Assembly: GCA_949825065.1 (NCBI GenBank)
Contig: OX463865.1
Location: 18,840,747 to 18,904,746, forward strand
DNA length: 64,000 nt
Direction of reading: 5' to 3'
Source of the DNA: Odontocerum albicorne
Lineage: Eukaryota; Arthropoda; Insecta; Trichoptera; Odontoceridae
Position 1 is the stretch's first letter. Each line of letters starts with the position of its first letter. Of this stretch, positions 43,441 through 54,108 are shown one piece after another. The notes under the pieces are model-generated. The model made no database searches. It was not told the origin of the DNA and worked only from the letters and a program-made list of their open reading frames with translations. The position numbers and the translations under genes were made by a program.

Positions 43441-43599
43441 ATTTAATTAACAGAGATTTTCTTGAATTGAATTCCACATAACCATTTCCAAAAAAATCGT
43501 TAACAAATGGAAAAAAAGTAATGCATAAAATCAAGTTTTTCTACGAGCTAAGAAGTTTCATTTCTACCGCGCGAGAATCTCACGCATTTGTTTTTTTTT

Positions 43600-43682
43600 T
43601 CCAGTTTCGTTATAACGAATTTTTAGTATAACGAATCTATTTAATAGGTCCATAGAAGTTCGTTTTAACAAGATTTAACTGT
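43600..43682. mobile_element. Possible pogo/Tigger-like remnant
   Basis: tttcgttataacgaattttt and agttcgttttaacaagattt + aactgtat. The reverse complement starts acagttaaatcttgttaaaa, like pogo-group termini (CAGT.GAA.CTCGTTA). One end only is convincing. Confidence 0.35.
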
Positions 43683-43689
43683 ATAGGCT

Positions 43690-44080
43690 TAGATATAACA
43701 TTTTTCATAAACCCTTCGCAAAAATAAAAAGTCATCAAAAATCAGCTGGTCACTAGGTAAACTTATTGGGTATAAAAGAAACCGGTACCACGAATCGGCA
43801 ACAAGTTTGTTTTCGGCTAAGAAATTATACACTACTACATATAAGTATGTATACGTGATGCGTACGTAGTAATTAGTACGTATTTATTTCCACACTTTAC
43901 TAGTTATGCATTAACCACCCAACCCACATTTTACTTTTTCTGAGATAATTGATTAATTATTTTGCCGATTTTTATGGGCTTGTATAGGAAAATAATAAGG
44001 TTGGTGCATAGTTAACGATCGTTTTATCGGTGCGTTTAGAATCAGTCACATTTGTTATATTGTTTCAATTTTTTGTTGAT
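43690..44080. other. Unassigned stretch
   Basis: No gene. taaggttggtgcatagttaa at about 44000 resembles a mariner end but no partner was found. Confidence 0.35.
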
Positions 44081-44084
44081 ACGA

Positions 44085-45310
44085 AAATAATACACTCCAA
44101 TACACAAAAACAATCTAAGAAAATAAAACATTTCAATACACAAAAACAATTTAAGAGAATACTACACTCCAATATACAAAAATAATCCATTCTAATAAAC
44201 GACTACAAAAACAATCTAAGAAAATAACATACTACAATACGCAAAAAATCTAAGAAAATAACACACCACAATACACAAAAACAATCTAAGAAAATAAAAC
44301 ACTCCAATACACAAAAAAATTAAGAAAATATCACACAACAATACGAAAAAACAATCGAAGAAAATAAAACACTCCAATACACAAAAAAAATCTAAGAAAA
44401 TAACACACTACAATACACAAAAACAATCTAAGAAAATAAAACACTCCAATACACAAAAAAAAATCTAAGAAAATAACACACTACAATACACAAAAACAAT
44501 CTAAGAAAATAAAACACTCCAATACACAAAAAAAAAACTAAGAAAATAACACACTACAATACACAAAAACAATATAAGAAAATAAAACACTCCAATACAC
44601 AAAAAAATATAAGAAAATAACACACTACAATACACAAAAATAATCTAAGAAAATAAAACACTCCAATACACAAAAAAATATAAGAAAATAACACACTACA
44701 ATTCACAAAAACAATCTAAGAAAATAAAACACTCCAATACACAAAAAAATCTAAGAAAATAACACATTACAATACACAAAAACAACATGAGAAAATAAAA
44801 CACTCCAATACACAAAAAAATCTAAGAAAATAACACACTATAATACACAAAAATAAAACACTCCAATACACAAAAAAAAACTAAGAAAATAACACACTAC
44901 AATACACAAAAACAATCTAAGAAAATAAAACACTCCAATACACAAAAAAAATCTAAGAAAATAACACACTACAATACACAAAAACAATCTAAGAAAATAA
45001 AACACTCCAATACACAAAAAAAAAATCTAAGAAAATAACACACTACAATACACAAAAACAATCTAAGAAAATAAAACACTCCAATACACAAAAAAATCTA
45101 AGAAAATAACACACTACAATTCACAAAAACAATCTAAAAAAATAAAACACTCCAATACACAAAAAAATCTAAGAAAATAACACACTACAATACACAAAAA
45201 CAACATGAGAAAATAAAACACTCCAATACACAAAAAAATCTAAGAAAATAATACACTACAATACACAAAAACAACATGAGAAAATAATTCACTCCAATAT
45301 ACAAAAAAAA
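44085..45310. repeat. Dimeric 70-bp (2 x 35) tandem array
   Basis: Alternating half-units cacactacaatacacaaaaa and acactccaatacacaaaaaa, each followed by atctaagaaaataa. About 17 dimers. A second-order pattern is visible: the subunit with aacatgagaaaataa and acattacaattcac recurs. Strongly purine-biased on one strand (A-rich), with no coding. Confidence 0.93.
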
Positions 45311-45690
45311 CGAACACATATCGAAACTTCAACATTTGTACAGAGGTATCGAAAAGTTTGAACGAAACAAAGTCAACGAAAAGAAAGAAAAAAAATAACG
45401 AGATTGACACCGTGGCGTCGAGTTTATAGTTAAAACAACCAGAAACGTCATCTATGAGAACTTTTAAAGGCTGTCACCAAATATGTCCGAGACTGCAGCA
45501 TATAGCATAATGCAGCCATTACCCGATCGATCGAATCGATGTACGGAAGAATTTGAGTAATATTTAATTCCACAACTCTCGCACCGGAATATGTCCTGCA
45601 GATTTGTACTTCTCGAATACATTTCAATTCCGATAACTTAGGACAATCAATTATCCCATTCAGCGGATCAAATCGAACATCACTCTACGA
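45311..45690. other. Unassigned stretch
   Basis: Less AT-rich than its neighbours (gagattgacaccgtggcgtc, attacccgatcgatcgaatc). No frame or family recognised. Could be an upstream part of the LINE at 45700. Confidence 0.35.
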
Positions 45691-45699
45691 TCGGAAAGT

Positions 45700-45930
45700 T
45701 TCACAAAGTTCAGACGCGATAACAACTTACTTTTTTAATAAATAGTTTACGTGATAATTTTTAAAACCGAGCCTAAATTTTATGTGACGCAAAAATCTGT
45801 TCTGCACCCTCTCCAGAACTTTCGAGTGAACTGCGTAATATGGAATCCAGATATTGGAGTTGTGTTCCAGTTTACTCCTTACTAGTGCAATAGACAATCT
45901 TGGTTGCGTGTATTCCCTTGAATTCCTTCG
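45700..45930 (-). pseudogene. Reverse transcriptase C-terminal fragment
   Basis: The minus strand reads ALVRSKLEHNSNIWIPYYAV then HSKVLERVQNRFLRHIKFRL. This is a clear LVRS.LE..S..W.P.......LE.VQ..FLR jockey/R1-like block. 5' and 3' truncated. Confidence 0.8.
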
Positions 45931-46148
45931 AGTGTCTCATTATGAAGTCCAAATTGATCTCAGGAGGAATATCTCTCAGACACAGACACATTGAGAAATA
46001 TGTGCAATCCTTATTTTTTTTTCTTTCTGATTGCGCCCTTGAAAAGAGTCTGCCCTCTGAATGGCGCTTTACAAGTTGTCCTTTTGTTATGTTTTATTAT
46101 ATCGTGTTACAAGTCGAACAGGGGTCAACAACGACTTGAGTACATGTA

Positions 46149-47048
46149 CGAGGGTCATCTAGAAACTAAGGTTACAAGGGCTCCTGAGGCCGGGGGAAAT
46201 TTTTTGTTTCAACGTTGGCGCACCTGGCGTATAGGGGGGATCCTAACGGTCAGTTTGTTTGGTTCCGCGTGTTTGTAGGCTATTTTGTTCAGTCACAGTA
46301 AATTGTTCCGATGGAGAGGTCGTCGCGAGACCCGCGCGGTCATCCGTTTTTTGACTTTTCAGAACAATACCGCCGCGAATATCCATCGGAAGCTCGTGGA
46401 AGTTTATGGTAGTAATGTGATGAGTCGACAACATGTCACGAAGTGGGTTAGATTGTTCAGAGAAGGCCGTACTGATACTCACGACGAGGCAAGACAGTGA
46501 TTTCTGACGAATTTGTGCAAAAAATTGAAGAACAAGTGCGAAATGACCGCCGTGTGACGCTTGACGACCTTCACGAAGAATTTCCTAACATTTCTCGAAG
46601 TCTCCTTGGTAATATTGTGTCGGAAAAACTTGGTTACAAGAAGTTGTGTGCGAGATGAATGCCCAGAATGCTCACAACGGGACACCGTCAAAATCGCGTG
46701 ACCACCGCGCATTAATTTTTGGATCGTTTTGCACAGGAGGGAGAAGCTTTTCTGGATTCTATCGTGACGGGGGATGAGACGTGGGTGTGTCAGTACACCC
46801 CAACATTTTTTTAACAATCAGGAGGTCGAGGAAGCTGTGAAGAAGTGGCTGAAAGAGCTGGCAGCGGAGGTCTATGACACTGACATACAGAAGCTGGTGC
46901 CCTGACTACAGAAATGTCTCGATCTCGACGGCGATTACGTTGAAAAATAGTTTAATATATTTGTAAAGTATCCTGTGAATTTCAATTAAATACAAGCATT
47001 TTTTCATCCTACATAAATGTTGTAATCTCACTTTCTGGATGACCCTCG
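46149..47048 (+). mobile_element. DD34D mariner, internally deleted
   Basis: 900 bp between TA dinucleotides. Ends CGAGGGTCATCTAGAAACTA and a matching inverted end (CGAGGGTCATCCAGAAAGTG). Plus strand: N-terminal helix-turn-helix (AVIRFLTFQNNTAANIHRKL, VMSRQHVTKWVRLFREGRTD), then DSIVTGDETWVCQYTP (first catalytic Asp). A deletion removes the other two Asp and joins the C-terminus VEEAVKKWLKELAAEVYDTD, ending DYVEK. Non-autonomous. Confidence 0.9.
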
Positions 47049-47049
47049 T

Positions 47050-47558
47050 ACGTATATTTGGAAGATGTGCCATGAATATCCCAATAATTAGAAACGTAGT
47101 TAGGTGGTCATTAAGAAGCGCCCACAACTCGGCAGCGTACCGGACACAATCTAGTTATCTACCTGCTAAGGCGCAGCTGTTATCACTCTGAGAGAGTGCT
47201 ATGCTGTTACCTGTGTTGTTGTCGATCTTGTACCTTCATTATTTGTAATCATAATATTTACCGTCTGAGAGTTGGATCGATTTCCTGAATTGAAAATAAT
47301 CGTATTTATAAGTATGAATTAAAAAATTGTAGTAAAAATATAATTATCCATATTATACGTCGCTGATGATTCTATTGATTAATGCCTTGTGACTCGTTGT
47401 TCTGCTGGATACATATTTATTGATACTTTTCCGGCGAAACGCTGTTACTTGCGCTGCCTTTAATACTAGCTTTTGATAGCAGCCTTTTTATTTTTTAGCT
47501 TTATTTATTTTATCTTTTGCGACCATTCATTTTGAAACATTTCTATTTTGGCACGTTG
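47050..47558. other. Unassigned stretch
   Basis: No family recognised. Slightly GC-richer around 47130-47260. Confidence 0.4.
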
Positions 47559-47559
47559 C

Positions 47560-48560
47560 AGCAATGCATTTTATTAGTGCTTTTGAGAATAATTTTATTG
47601 GATCTTTTGATTACATGTTTATTGGTATTTTTGAGAATCATTTTACTGGATCTTTTGATTACAAGTTTATTGGTATTTTTGAGAAACATTTTACTGGATC
47701 TTTTGATTACAAGTTTTATGGTATTTTTGAGAATAACTTTACTGGATCTATTGATTACAAGTTTATTGGTATTTTTGAGAATTATTTTACTGGATCTTTT
47801 GATTACAAGTTTATTGGTATTTTTGAGAATAACTTTACTGGATCTATTGATTATAAGTTTATTGGTATTTTTGAGAATTATTTTACTGGATCTTTTGATT
47901 ACAAGTTTATTGGTATTTTTGAGAATCATTTTACTTTATCTTTTGATTACAAGTTTATTGGTATTTTTGAGAAACATTTTACTGGATCTTTTGATTACAA
48001 GTTTATTGGTATTTTTGAGAATAACTTTACTGGATCTATTGATTACAAGTTTATTGGTATTTTTGAGAATTATTTTACTGGATCTTTTGATTACAAGTTT
48101 ATTGGTATTTTTGAGAATCATTTTAATTTATCTTTTGATTACAAGTTTATTGGTATTTTTGAGAATCATTTTACTGGATCTTTTGATTACAAGTTTATTG
48201 GTATTTTTGAGAATCATTTTACTGGATATTTTGATTACAGGTTAATTGGTACGTTTGAGTACAATTTTACAGGATGTTTTGATTTCAAGTTTATTGTTCT
48301 TTAGAATACAGCTTTATTGATAATTTTGAGTACAACTTTATTGAAACTTTTGAGTACACTTTTTCTAGTACGTTTGAGTTTTCTATTACAATTTTTATTG
48401 GAACTTTGAGAAGAAGATCTTCTGAGTAAAATTTTACTGGCACTTTTGAGTTAAATAAACCTTATAAGATCTTTGCGCACAATTTAAAAGGCACTTTTGA
48501 ATAGAATTTTTCTAATACTTTTGAGTACAAGTTTATCGGATCTTTTGATAACATGAAGAA
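47560..48560 (+). repeat. 48-bp tandem array with long open frames
   Basis: About 15 regular copies to 48300 of ttttgagaatcattttactg + gatcttttgattacaagtttattggtat, then diverged copies to 48560. The 16-codon unit gives two plus frames of more than 240 codons (FIGIFENHFTGSFDYK; LLVFLRIILLDLLITS) and minus frames too. The diverged part (ttttgagtacaattttactg) links it to the array at 52866-53570. Confidence 0.92.
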
Positions 48561-48628
48561 ATAACAATAAAACATAATTATTTAATAAAAGCAATATATT
48601 CCACATTGTCGAGACGAAGGAAAAGATT

Positions 48629-48712
48629 TATGTGAAAATATAAAAGATTTATGTGAAAATATAAAAGATTTATGTGAAAATATAAAAGATTTATGTGAAA
48701 ATATAAAAATCT
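48629..48712. repeat. 21-bp tandem repeat
   Basis: Four copies of gatttatgtgaaaatataaaa. A related single sequence is at 60300-60410. Confidence 0.9.
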
Positions 48713-48906
48713 TTATATGCGACCCAAAATGTAATAATACCATATGTACATAAAAAGTTAAGAAAAAACAACAAAGGAACATATTTTTTATGTGGTATGT
48801 CTAAAATAACACTAATATTTATTTATTTAGGTATTTCGGTAATATGACGTGTATATAATGTGAATTATATTTATATTCAACACAAAAATCTATTTTATTA
48901 TTTGTC

Positions 48907-49678
48907 AGCCCTTATAGTTTCCGATTCTGGACTATGCGGACGTATATCACTTGGATGTTACAGAGGAACAGCTGGACAAATTACAGCGTCTTCAAAATGT
49001 GTGTCTAAGATTCATTTTCAACTTACGTAAGTACGATCATATAACTTCATACCAGAAGGCATTGAACTGGTTGAATGTTAGAAATAGACGCCAAATGCAC
49101 AAACTGTCTCTATTGTATAATATCCTTAACTGTCCCGCCGCCCCCTCTTATCTCGCCGAAAATTTTCAGCGTTTTTCCAATCACAGATTAGCGCTACGCT
49201 CAAACAGAGATTGTTTATTGGCCTTTCCAGTTCACCGCTCCTCTTTCTTTACGTCGTTCTTCACTGTCCATGCAGTGAGGCTCTGGAATCAGTTACAAAC
49301 CAATATAAAACTCGCTCCGTCCTTGGCATGCTTTAAGAAGCAACTGAAAAAACTCTTAATTTCTAGTCAGTAAAATAACGTGTTTCATTCCTGATTTTTC
49401 TTTTCCTTTCCTCTCCACCATCCCTTCCTTTCCTTTTGATTGATGATATCTCACTTTATATGAAAAAGAATATTCGGGTGACTGTCCGTCTTTGTGGGGT
49501 TCGTGGGCATGTGCTCACGCATATGTTTATGGATTTCATGGGGATGGATAGTCATTTGAATGATTTATGCGACCACGTAACTTGCTTCATTTACTTTTGT
49601 CTGGTTGGTTGGAAGAGATTGCCGTCTGGCAATAAGCCCGCCAGATTGTATTTGCAATAAAAGTGTTAAATAAATAAA
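48907..49678 (+). mobile_element. LINE-B, best copy
   Basis: A 140-codon frame from 48951 (MDVTEEQLDKLQRLQNVCLR ... ALNWLNVRNRR ... VHAVRLWNQLQTNIKL ... KKLLISSQ) is intact to its stop. It is followed by 3' UTR and the tail ctggttggttggaagagatt, gccgtctggcaataagcccg, ending gttaaataaataaatt. It is only the C-terminal part of a reverse transcriptase. The tail matches that of SINE-1. Confidence 0.88.
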
Positions 49679-50275
49679 TTGTTCGTAGTTCAAGTCGCTC
49701 GGCTCGCGAATAATATCCCGGGTTCGATTATTGGTGGTGTCACCATTTTTCCACTCTAACTCCGGGCTGGTAAGATCGAGTATACGTAAAATATTATTTA
49801 GTGGCACTTTATAGCAGTCCGTCAGCAAGCAGAGGGTACGTTGTTTATAGTTAAGGCATTAACGTTGTGGAGGTTTAAAGACATTGTAATTTATTTTTAA
49901 CAAACACTGTTTATTCCACTTTTTTGTGACGGTATAACCCTACCGGTCTTGTTTGCGCTCCCCTGAAGATGAGGTGTGCACCTTGAAACCGGTAGGGCTA
50001 TACCGTCACAAAAAAGTGGAATAAACAGTGTTTGTTAAAAATAAATTACAAAGCAGAGGGTATATTTGACACAGGGCATATTTGACATTAGTGATAAGCT
50101 TACAAAAAAATACAAAACAACGCTACATGAAAAGGTAAAGCGCTATGTGTGGACTGAAAAGTGTCTGGTATCATTGCGGCCGTACTCGCCCTCCTATTGA
50201 TAGGCGTGTATCTCGGCTGAGGAGTTGTGGGATGAGCTCAAACCTTTTAGTTGCTTCCCTCTAGAAACTGACCTA
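49679..50275 (+). mobile_element. SINE-3 copy, interrupted
   Basis: tRNA-like head (tcgtagttcaagtcgctcgg; B box gggttcgattatt). The body has atttttccactctaactccg and ctggtaagatcgagtatacg; the 3' end has gtactcgccctcctattgat and ggagttgtgggatgagctca. A Penelope-like fold-back sits at 49839-50050 with a 12-bp duplication. The second copy, uninterrupted, is at 61535-61905. Confidence 0.82.
49839..50050. mobile_element. Penelope-like fold-back with 12-bp target duplication
   Basis: 62-bp arms (49886-49947 and 49988-50049, one mismatch) starting gtaatttatttttaacaaac and ending ctaccggt. The middle is ttgtttgcgctcccctgaag, atgaggtgtgcacc. The left flank has the family tag taaggcattaacgttgtgga. The duplication is aagcagagggta at 49827-49838 and 50051-50062. 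Confidence 0.9.
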
Positions 50276-50399
50276 TTATTTTTTGACTGAATCGATTGCT
50301 TATTTAGTGTCACTTATTAATTTTCCTTTTTTTTAAATTTAAATGTACAAAGGTGAGTGCTGGAAAACATCTGATGTTGTGTTAAATGTAAATCAATAC

Positions 50400-50515
50400 G
50401 TAGTATTAATATATACGTTGTATGAGAAGGTGTATGGATTTAGAATAGGAGAAAGTGTGGCGCATTCTGCCTACCTTGACAGGGAAGTGCGTGATGGTAT
50501 GTGTAAATATTTATT
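50400..50515 (+). mobile_element. LINE-A 3' piece
   Basis: tgtatgagaaggtgtatgga, gaataggagaaagtgtggcg, cattctgcctaccttgacag, gtgcgtgatggtatgt. Matches the LINE-A 3' end at 9880-9990. Confidence 0.65.
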
Positions 50516-50589
50516 TTAAATCTTTCAATAACAGTGTGTTCAAATACTTAATTAGAGCGCCCTTAAGGAGAGTTTGTTCTCCAAACGGC

Positions 50590-50715
50590 GCTATATAAAT
50601 TGTCTTTTGTTTATTAATATTATAAATGCATAAGCCAAATTTAGTTTATTTTGAGTACAATTAAATAGTTTTTTTTTAGTACAATTTGTTCTTTTGAGTA
50701 CAATTTCATTGGTAC
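50590..50715. repeat. Left part of 48-bp array split by the LTR element
   Basis: Degenerate gagtacaatttcattggtac units. They are continuous with 52866-53570 once the LTR element and one duplication are removed. Confidence 0.75.
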
Positions 50716-51298
50716 TGTAACGATGGTCGCTATCAGTGTAGCATGTGTCCTATTAGGACGTGCTGATGATTTTGATATCGACATCGTTATCTTCGTTTTA
50801 GTTGATTCTGCGTTACTTCTCGTACAGAATCATCAATATAGCGGATTGCTTATTTCTATAAGTCATGATGATCTTGATTTGTTATCAATAAATATGGACT
50901 CAGGAATGCGGATATAAATCGATAAGTGGACAGCAGGTAAATAAATAACAAAGTCTTGACAGTTGACTGAATGACAATACGAATATCTCTTTATTTATCG
51001 GAGCGCCGGTCTTTTATACAAATGGGTGAACCAGTTCGCGTTACATGCTCCGTCTCGCTCTGGCATGTAAATTGGCGGTAGGTTAATTATTTATATTTGG
51101 AGATGACTGGACAAATCGCGGGTACTATAAAAATAGTAAACATTGTCGCCGTTCTTGACGTGTAGCTATCTATGAATACTTGATCGGTCAATGACCCTGT
51201 ATGTTTATGATCAACAATAATTAATTTAATTTATTTGTGTTTTAACAATTCACTCGTTATTTTGACAATTCATTTAGGTAGGTATACAGGCAGGTACA
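50716..51298 (+). repeat. 5' LTR
   Basis: 583 bp, TG...CA. A 64-codon frame (MVAISVACVLLGRADDFDID...) at 50723 is identical in both LTRs but lies in LTR sequence and is not likely a gene. AATAAA-type motifs and tttatttatcggagcgccgg lie in the middle. Confidence 0.92.
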
Positions 51299-51534
51299 TA
51301 GCTCCCTTCCTAGTGAACGCAGAGGGCGCGTGCCTTGCGTGAACGATAGGTTCCGGTGCATCTGACGTCGGGCTGGTCGTCCGTTCCCCGTGTCGAAGTA
51401 GGTACGTGGATAACAACAGCGCGTGGCGTTTTTTCCCAGATCTGTCGGTCAGATGGGTGATGCGGAAACAGGGGGTAGGCTTGGTCGTCTCTCACTAGAT
51501 TTGAATTGTCTGCGGTGCTTGGTTGGTCGTTGCG

Positions 51535-52000
51535 TTGATCGTCGATGATTGGTTGTGTGGATCAAGTTGCAGATGGCATCCGATGAGGAAGGTTGATCTG
51601 CGGTGGCTTGATGATGATGGTGATGATGTTGATCAAGTTGCAGATGGCTTCCGATGTGGAAGGTTGATCTGCGGTGGCTTGATGATGATGGTGATGATGT
51701 AGATCAAGTTGCAGATGGTTTCCGATGTGGAAGGTTGATCTGCGGTGGCTTGATGATGATGATGATGGCGGAGATCAAGTTGCAGATGGCGTCCGATGAG
51801 GAGGGTTGATCTGCGGTGGCTTGATGATGATGATAGTGATGTAGATCAAGTTGCAGATAGCTTCCGATGTGGAAGGTTGATCTGCGGTGGCTTGATGATA
51901 ATAATGATGTTGATCAAGTTGCAGATGGCTTCCGATGTGGAGGGTTGATCTGCGGTGGCTTGATGATGATGGTGATGATGTAGATCAAGTTGCAATTGTT
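51535..52000 (+). repeat. About 72-bp array inside the LTR element
   Basis: Six to seven copies of gatcaagttgcagatggctt, ccgatgtggaaggttgatct, gcggtggcttgatgatgatg with variable (gat)n length. Further short repeats (ttcgtgcgggttcagttttc) follow at 52060-52270. Confidence 0.9.
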
Positions 52001-52282
52001 TTGACATTGCTGTCGAGTCGGCGATATTCGATATAGTCGAGGTATGTATTCGTAGCGATGTTCAATTTTCGTGCGGTTCGGTTTTCGTGCGGGTTCAGTT
52101 TTCGTGCGGGTTCAGTTTTCGTGCGGGCTCAATTTAGCGATGTTCGATTTTCGTTCGGGTTCACCAATGTAACGGTGGTGTAGTTCGTCGATGTACGTGT
52201 TCGGTTTTCTTTCGGGGTTCAGCAATGTAACGATGGTTTAGTTCGTCGATGTACGTGTTCTGTTTTCTTTCGGGGTCACCAA

Positions 52283-52865
52283 TGTAACGATGGTCGCTAT
52301 CAGTGTAGCATGTGTCCTATTAGGACGTGCTGATGATTTTGATATCGACATCGTTATCTTCGTTTTAGTTGATTCTGCGTTACTTCTCGTACAGAATCAT
52401 CAATATAGCGGATTGCTTATTTCTATAAGTCATGATGATCTTGATTTGTTATCAATAAATATGGACTCAGGAATGCGGATATAAATCGATAAGTGGACAG
52501 CAGGTAAATAAATAACAAAGTCTTGACAGTTGACTGAATGACAATACGAATATCTCTTTATTTATCGGAGCGCCGGTCTTTTATACAAATGGGTGAACCA
52601 GTTCGCGTTACATGCTCCGTCTCGCTCTGGCACGTAAATTGGCGGTAGGTTAATTATTTATATTTGGAGATGACTGAACAAATCGCGGGTACTATAAAAA
52701 TAGTAAACATTGTCGCCGTTCTTGACGTGTAGCTATCTATGAATACTTGATCGGTCAATGACCCTGTATGTTTATGATCAACAATAATTAATTTAATTTA
52801 TTTGTGTTTTAACAATTCACTCGTTATTTTGACAATTCATTTAGGTAGGTATACAGGCAGGTACA
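52283..52865 (+). repeat. 3' LTR
   Basis: Same length and near-identical sequence to 50716-51298. The differences seen are tggcacg for tggcatg and gactgaac for gactggac. Confidence 0.92.
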
Positions 52866-53570
52866 GTACTATTGAGTGCAATTTCATTGGTACTATTGAG
52901 TACAATTTATTAGTTCTTTTGAGTACATTTTTATTGTTACTATTGAGTTCAATTTTATTAATTCTTTTGAGTACATTTTTATTGTTACTGTTGAGTACAA
53001 TTTTATTAGTTCTTTTGAGTACATTTTTATTGTTACTATTGAGTTCAATTTTTTCAGTTCTTTTGAGTACATTTTCATTCTTACTATTGAGTTCAATTTT
53101 ATTAGTTCTTTTGAGTACAATTTCATTGTTACTGTTGAGTACAATTTTATTAGTTCTTTTGAGTACATTTTTATTGTTACCATTGAGTTAAATTTTATTA
53201 GTTCTTTTGAGTACAATTTCATTGTTACTATTGAGCTCAATTTTATTAGTTCTTTTGAGTACAATTTCATTGTTACTGTAGAGTACAGTTTTATTAGTTC
53301 TTTTGAGTACATTTTCATTGTTACTATCGAGTACAATTTTATTAGTTCTTTTGAGTACATTTTCATTGTTACTATTGAATCCAATTTTATTAGTTATTTT
53401 CAGTACAATTTGTTCTTTTGAGTACGATTCGTTTTTTTAGTACATTTTCATTGTTACTATTCAGTGTAAATTTATTAGTTATTTTGAGTACAATTTGTTA
53501 TTTTAAGTACAATTTGTTCTTTTGAGTACAATTTTATTGGTACTATTAAGTACAATTTTCGAATAACTTT
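52866..53570. repeat. 48-bp (2 x 24) tandem array
   Basis: Units of ttttgagtacatttttattg + ttactattgagtacaattttattagttc, about 13 copies, decaying to the right. The minus strand is open for 163 codons (KMYSKELIKLYSIVTM) because the unit is 16 codons. Related to the array at 47560-48560. Confidence 0.9.
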
Positions 53571-54105
53571 TTCTTACAACTTTATTACAATATTGTGCAT
53601 ACTGTAAGCTTCATTAGAGAGCAAAAAAATATATACATATAAGTATAAAATTTTTGAGATTATCGATGCATTTCCGGTCACATGCAGTCAGCGTGAAGAC
53701 GTATCGATCATCAACGCCTATTTCACTTGAGCTACATTGGACCGCACTGCTTACCTTCCTGCCAGCGATAATTGCACCAATTCACCTATTTCCTCGCTAA
53801 CAAAACCAGTTTCCTCAAAGAATGGAGATCGCGAGATTGCAGGGCAGTCGATAGCTTCAATACGATATGTGCGATCTGTGCAGGTCGCTTCATCATAAAA
53901 CACTTTAAAACTCGATAACGATCAACACAGCCTTTCCCTGTGCCCGGCTTGTTATTGATAATTCTGATATTAGTGAAGGGTTTAATCAAATTACTATATC
54001 TTACTAAATATTAAGAATTTTGTAATGAAATATTCAAGGTTTGTTAAAAATACTTGAAAAATTTAGTTAATATTTTCCTAAGTGGACAAATATACCACAA
54101 TGCTT
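53571..54105. other. Unassigned, with one outlying unit of the 6-kb array
   Basis: Positions 53660-53940 have a weak minus-strand frame (CVDRYRVLKCFMMKRPAQIA) of no known family. gtgaagggtttaatcaaatt and taaatattaagaattttgta at 53970-54030 are a single copy of the 6030-7660 unit. Confidence 0.4.
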
Positions 54106-54108
54106 ATA

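Larger units (their letters stand above)
50716..52865 (+). mobile_element. Complete non-autonomous LTR retrotransposon
   Basis: Two direct repeats of 583 bp, 50716-51298 and 52283-52865, begin TGTAACGATGGTCGC and end AGGCAGGTACA (TG...CA). I count two differences between them. A 4-bp duplication gtac flanks the element (50712-50715 and 52866-52869). The 984-bp interior has no gag, protease or reverse transcriptase frame. It holds a tandem array and must be moved in trans by another element's enzymes. The near identity of the LTRs implies a recent insertion. Confidence 0.93.

Noticed and set aside
43995..44050. Mariner terminal repeat (aaggttggtgcatagttaac)
   Set aside because: No matching inverted partner or transposase text nearby.
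47517..48304. ORFs of 242 and 246 codons, hydrophobic repeats
   Set aside because: Pure 48-bp satellite; two overlapping frames and the minus strand are all open, and low-complexity T-rich sequence explains the hydrophobicity.
50723..50917. 64-codon ORF repeated exactly at 52290
   Set aside because: It is inside the LTRs; identity reflects the two LTR copies, not gene duplication.
53786..53989. 67-codon minus-strand ORF
   Set aside because: No recognisable motif, and part of the sequence is a dispersed repeat shared with 12490.
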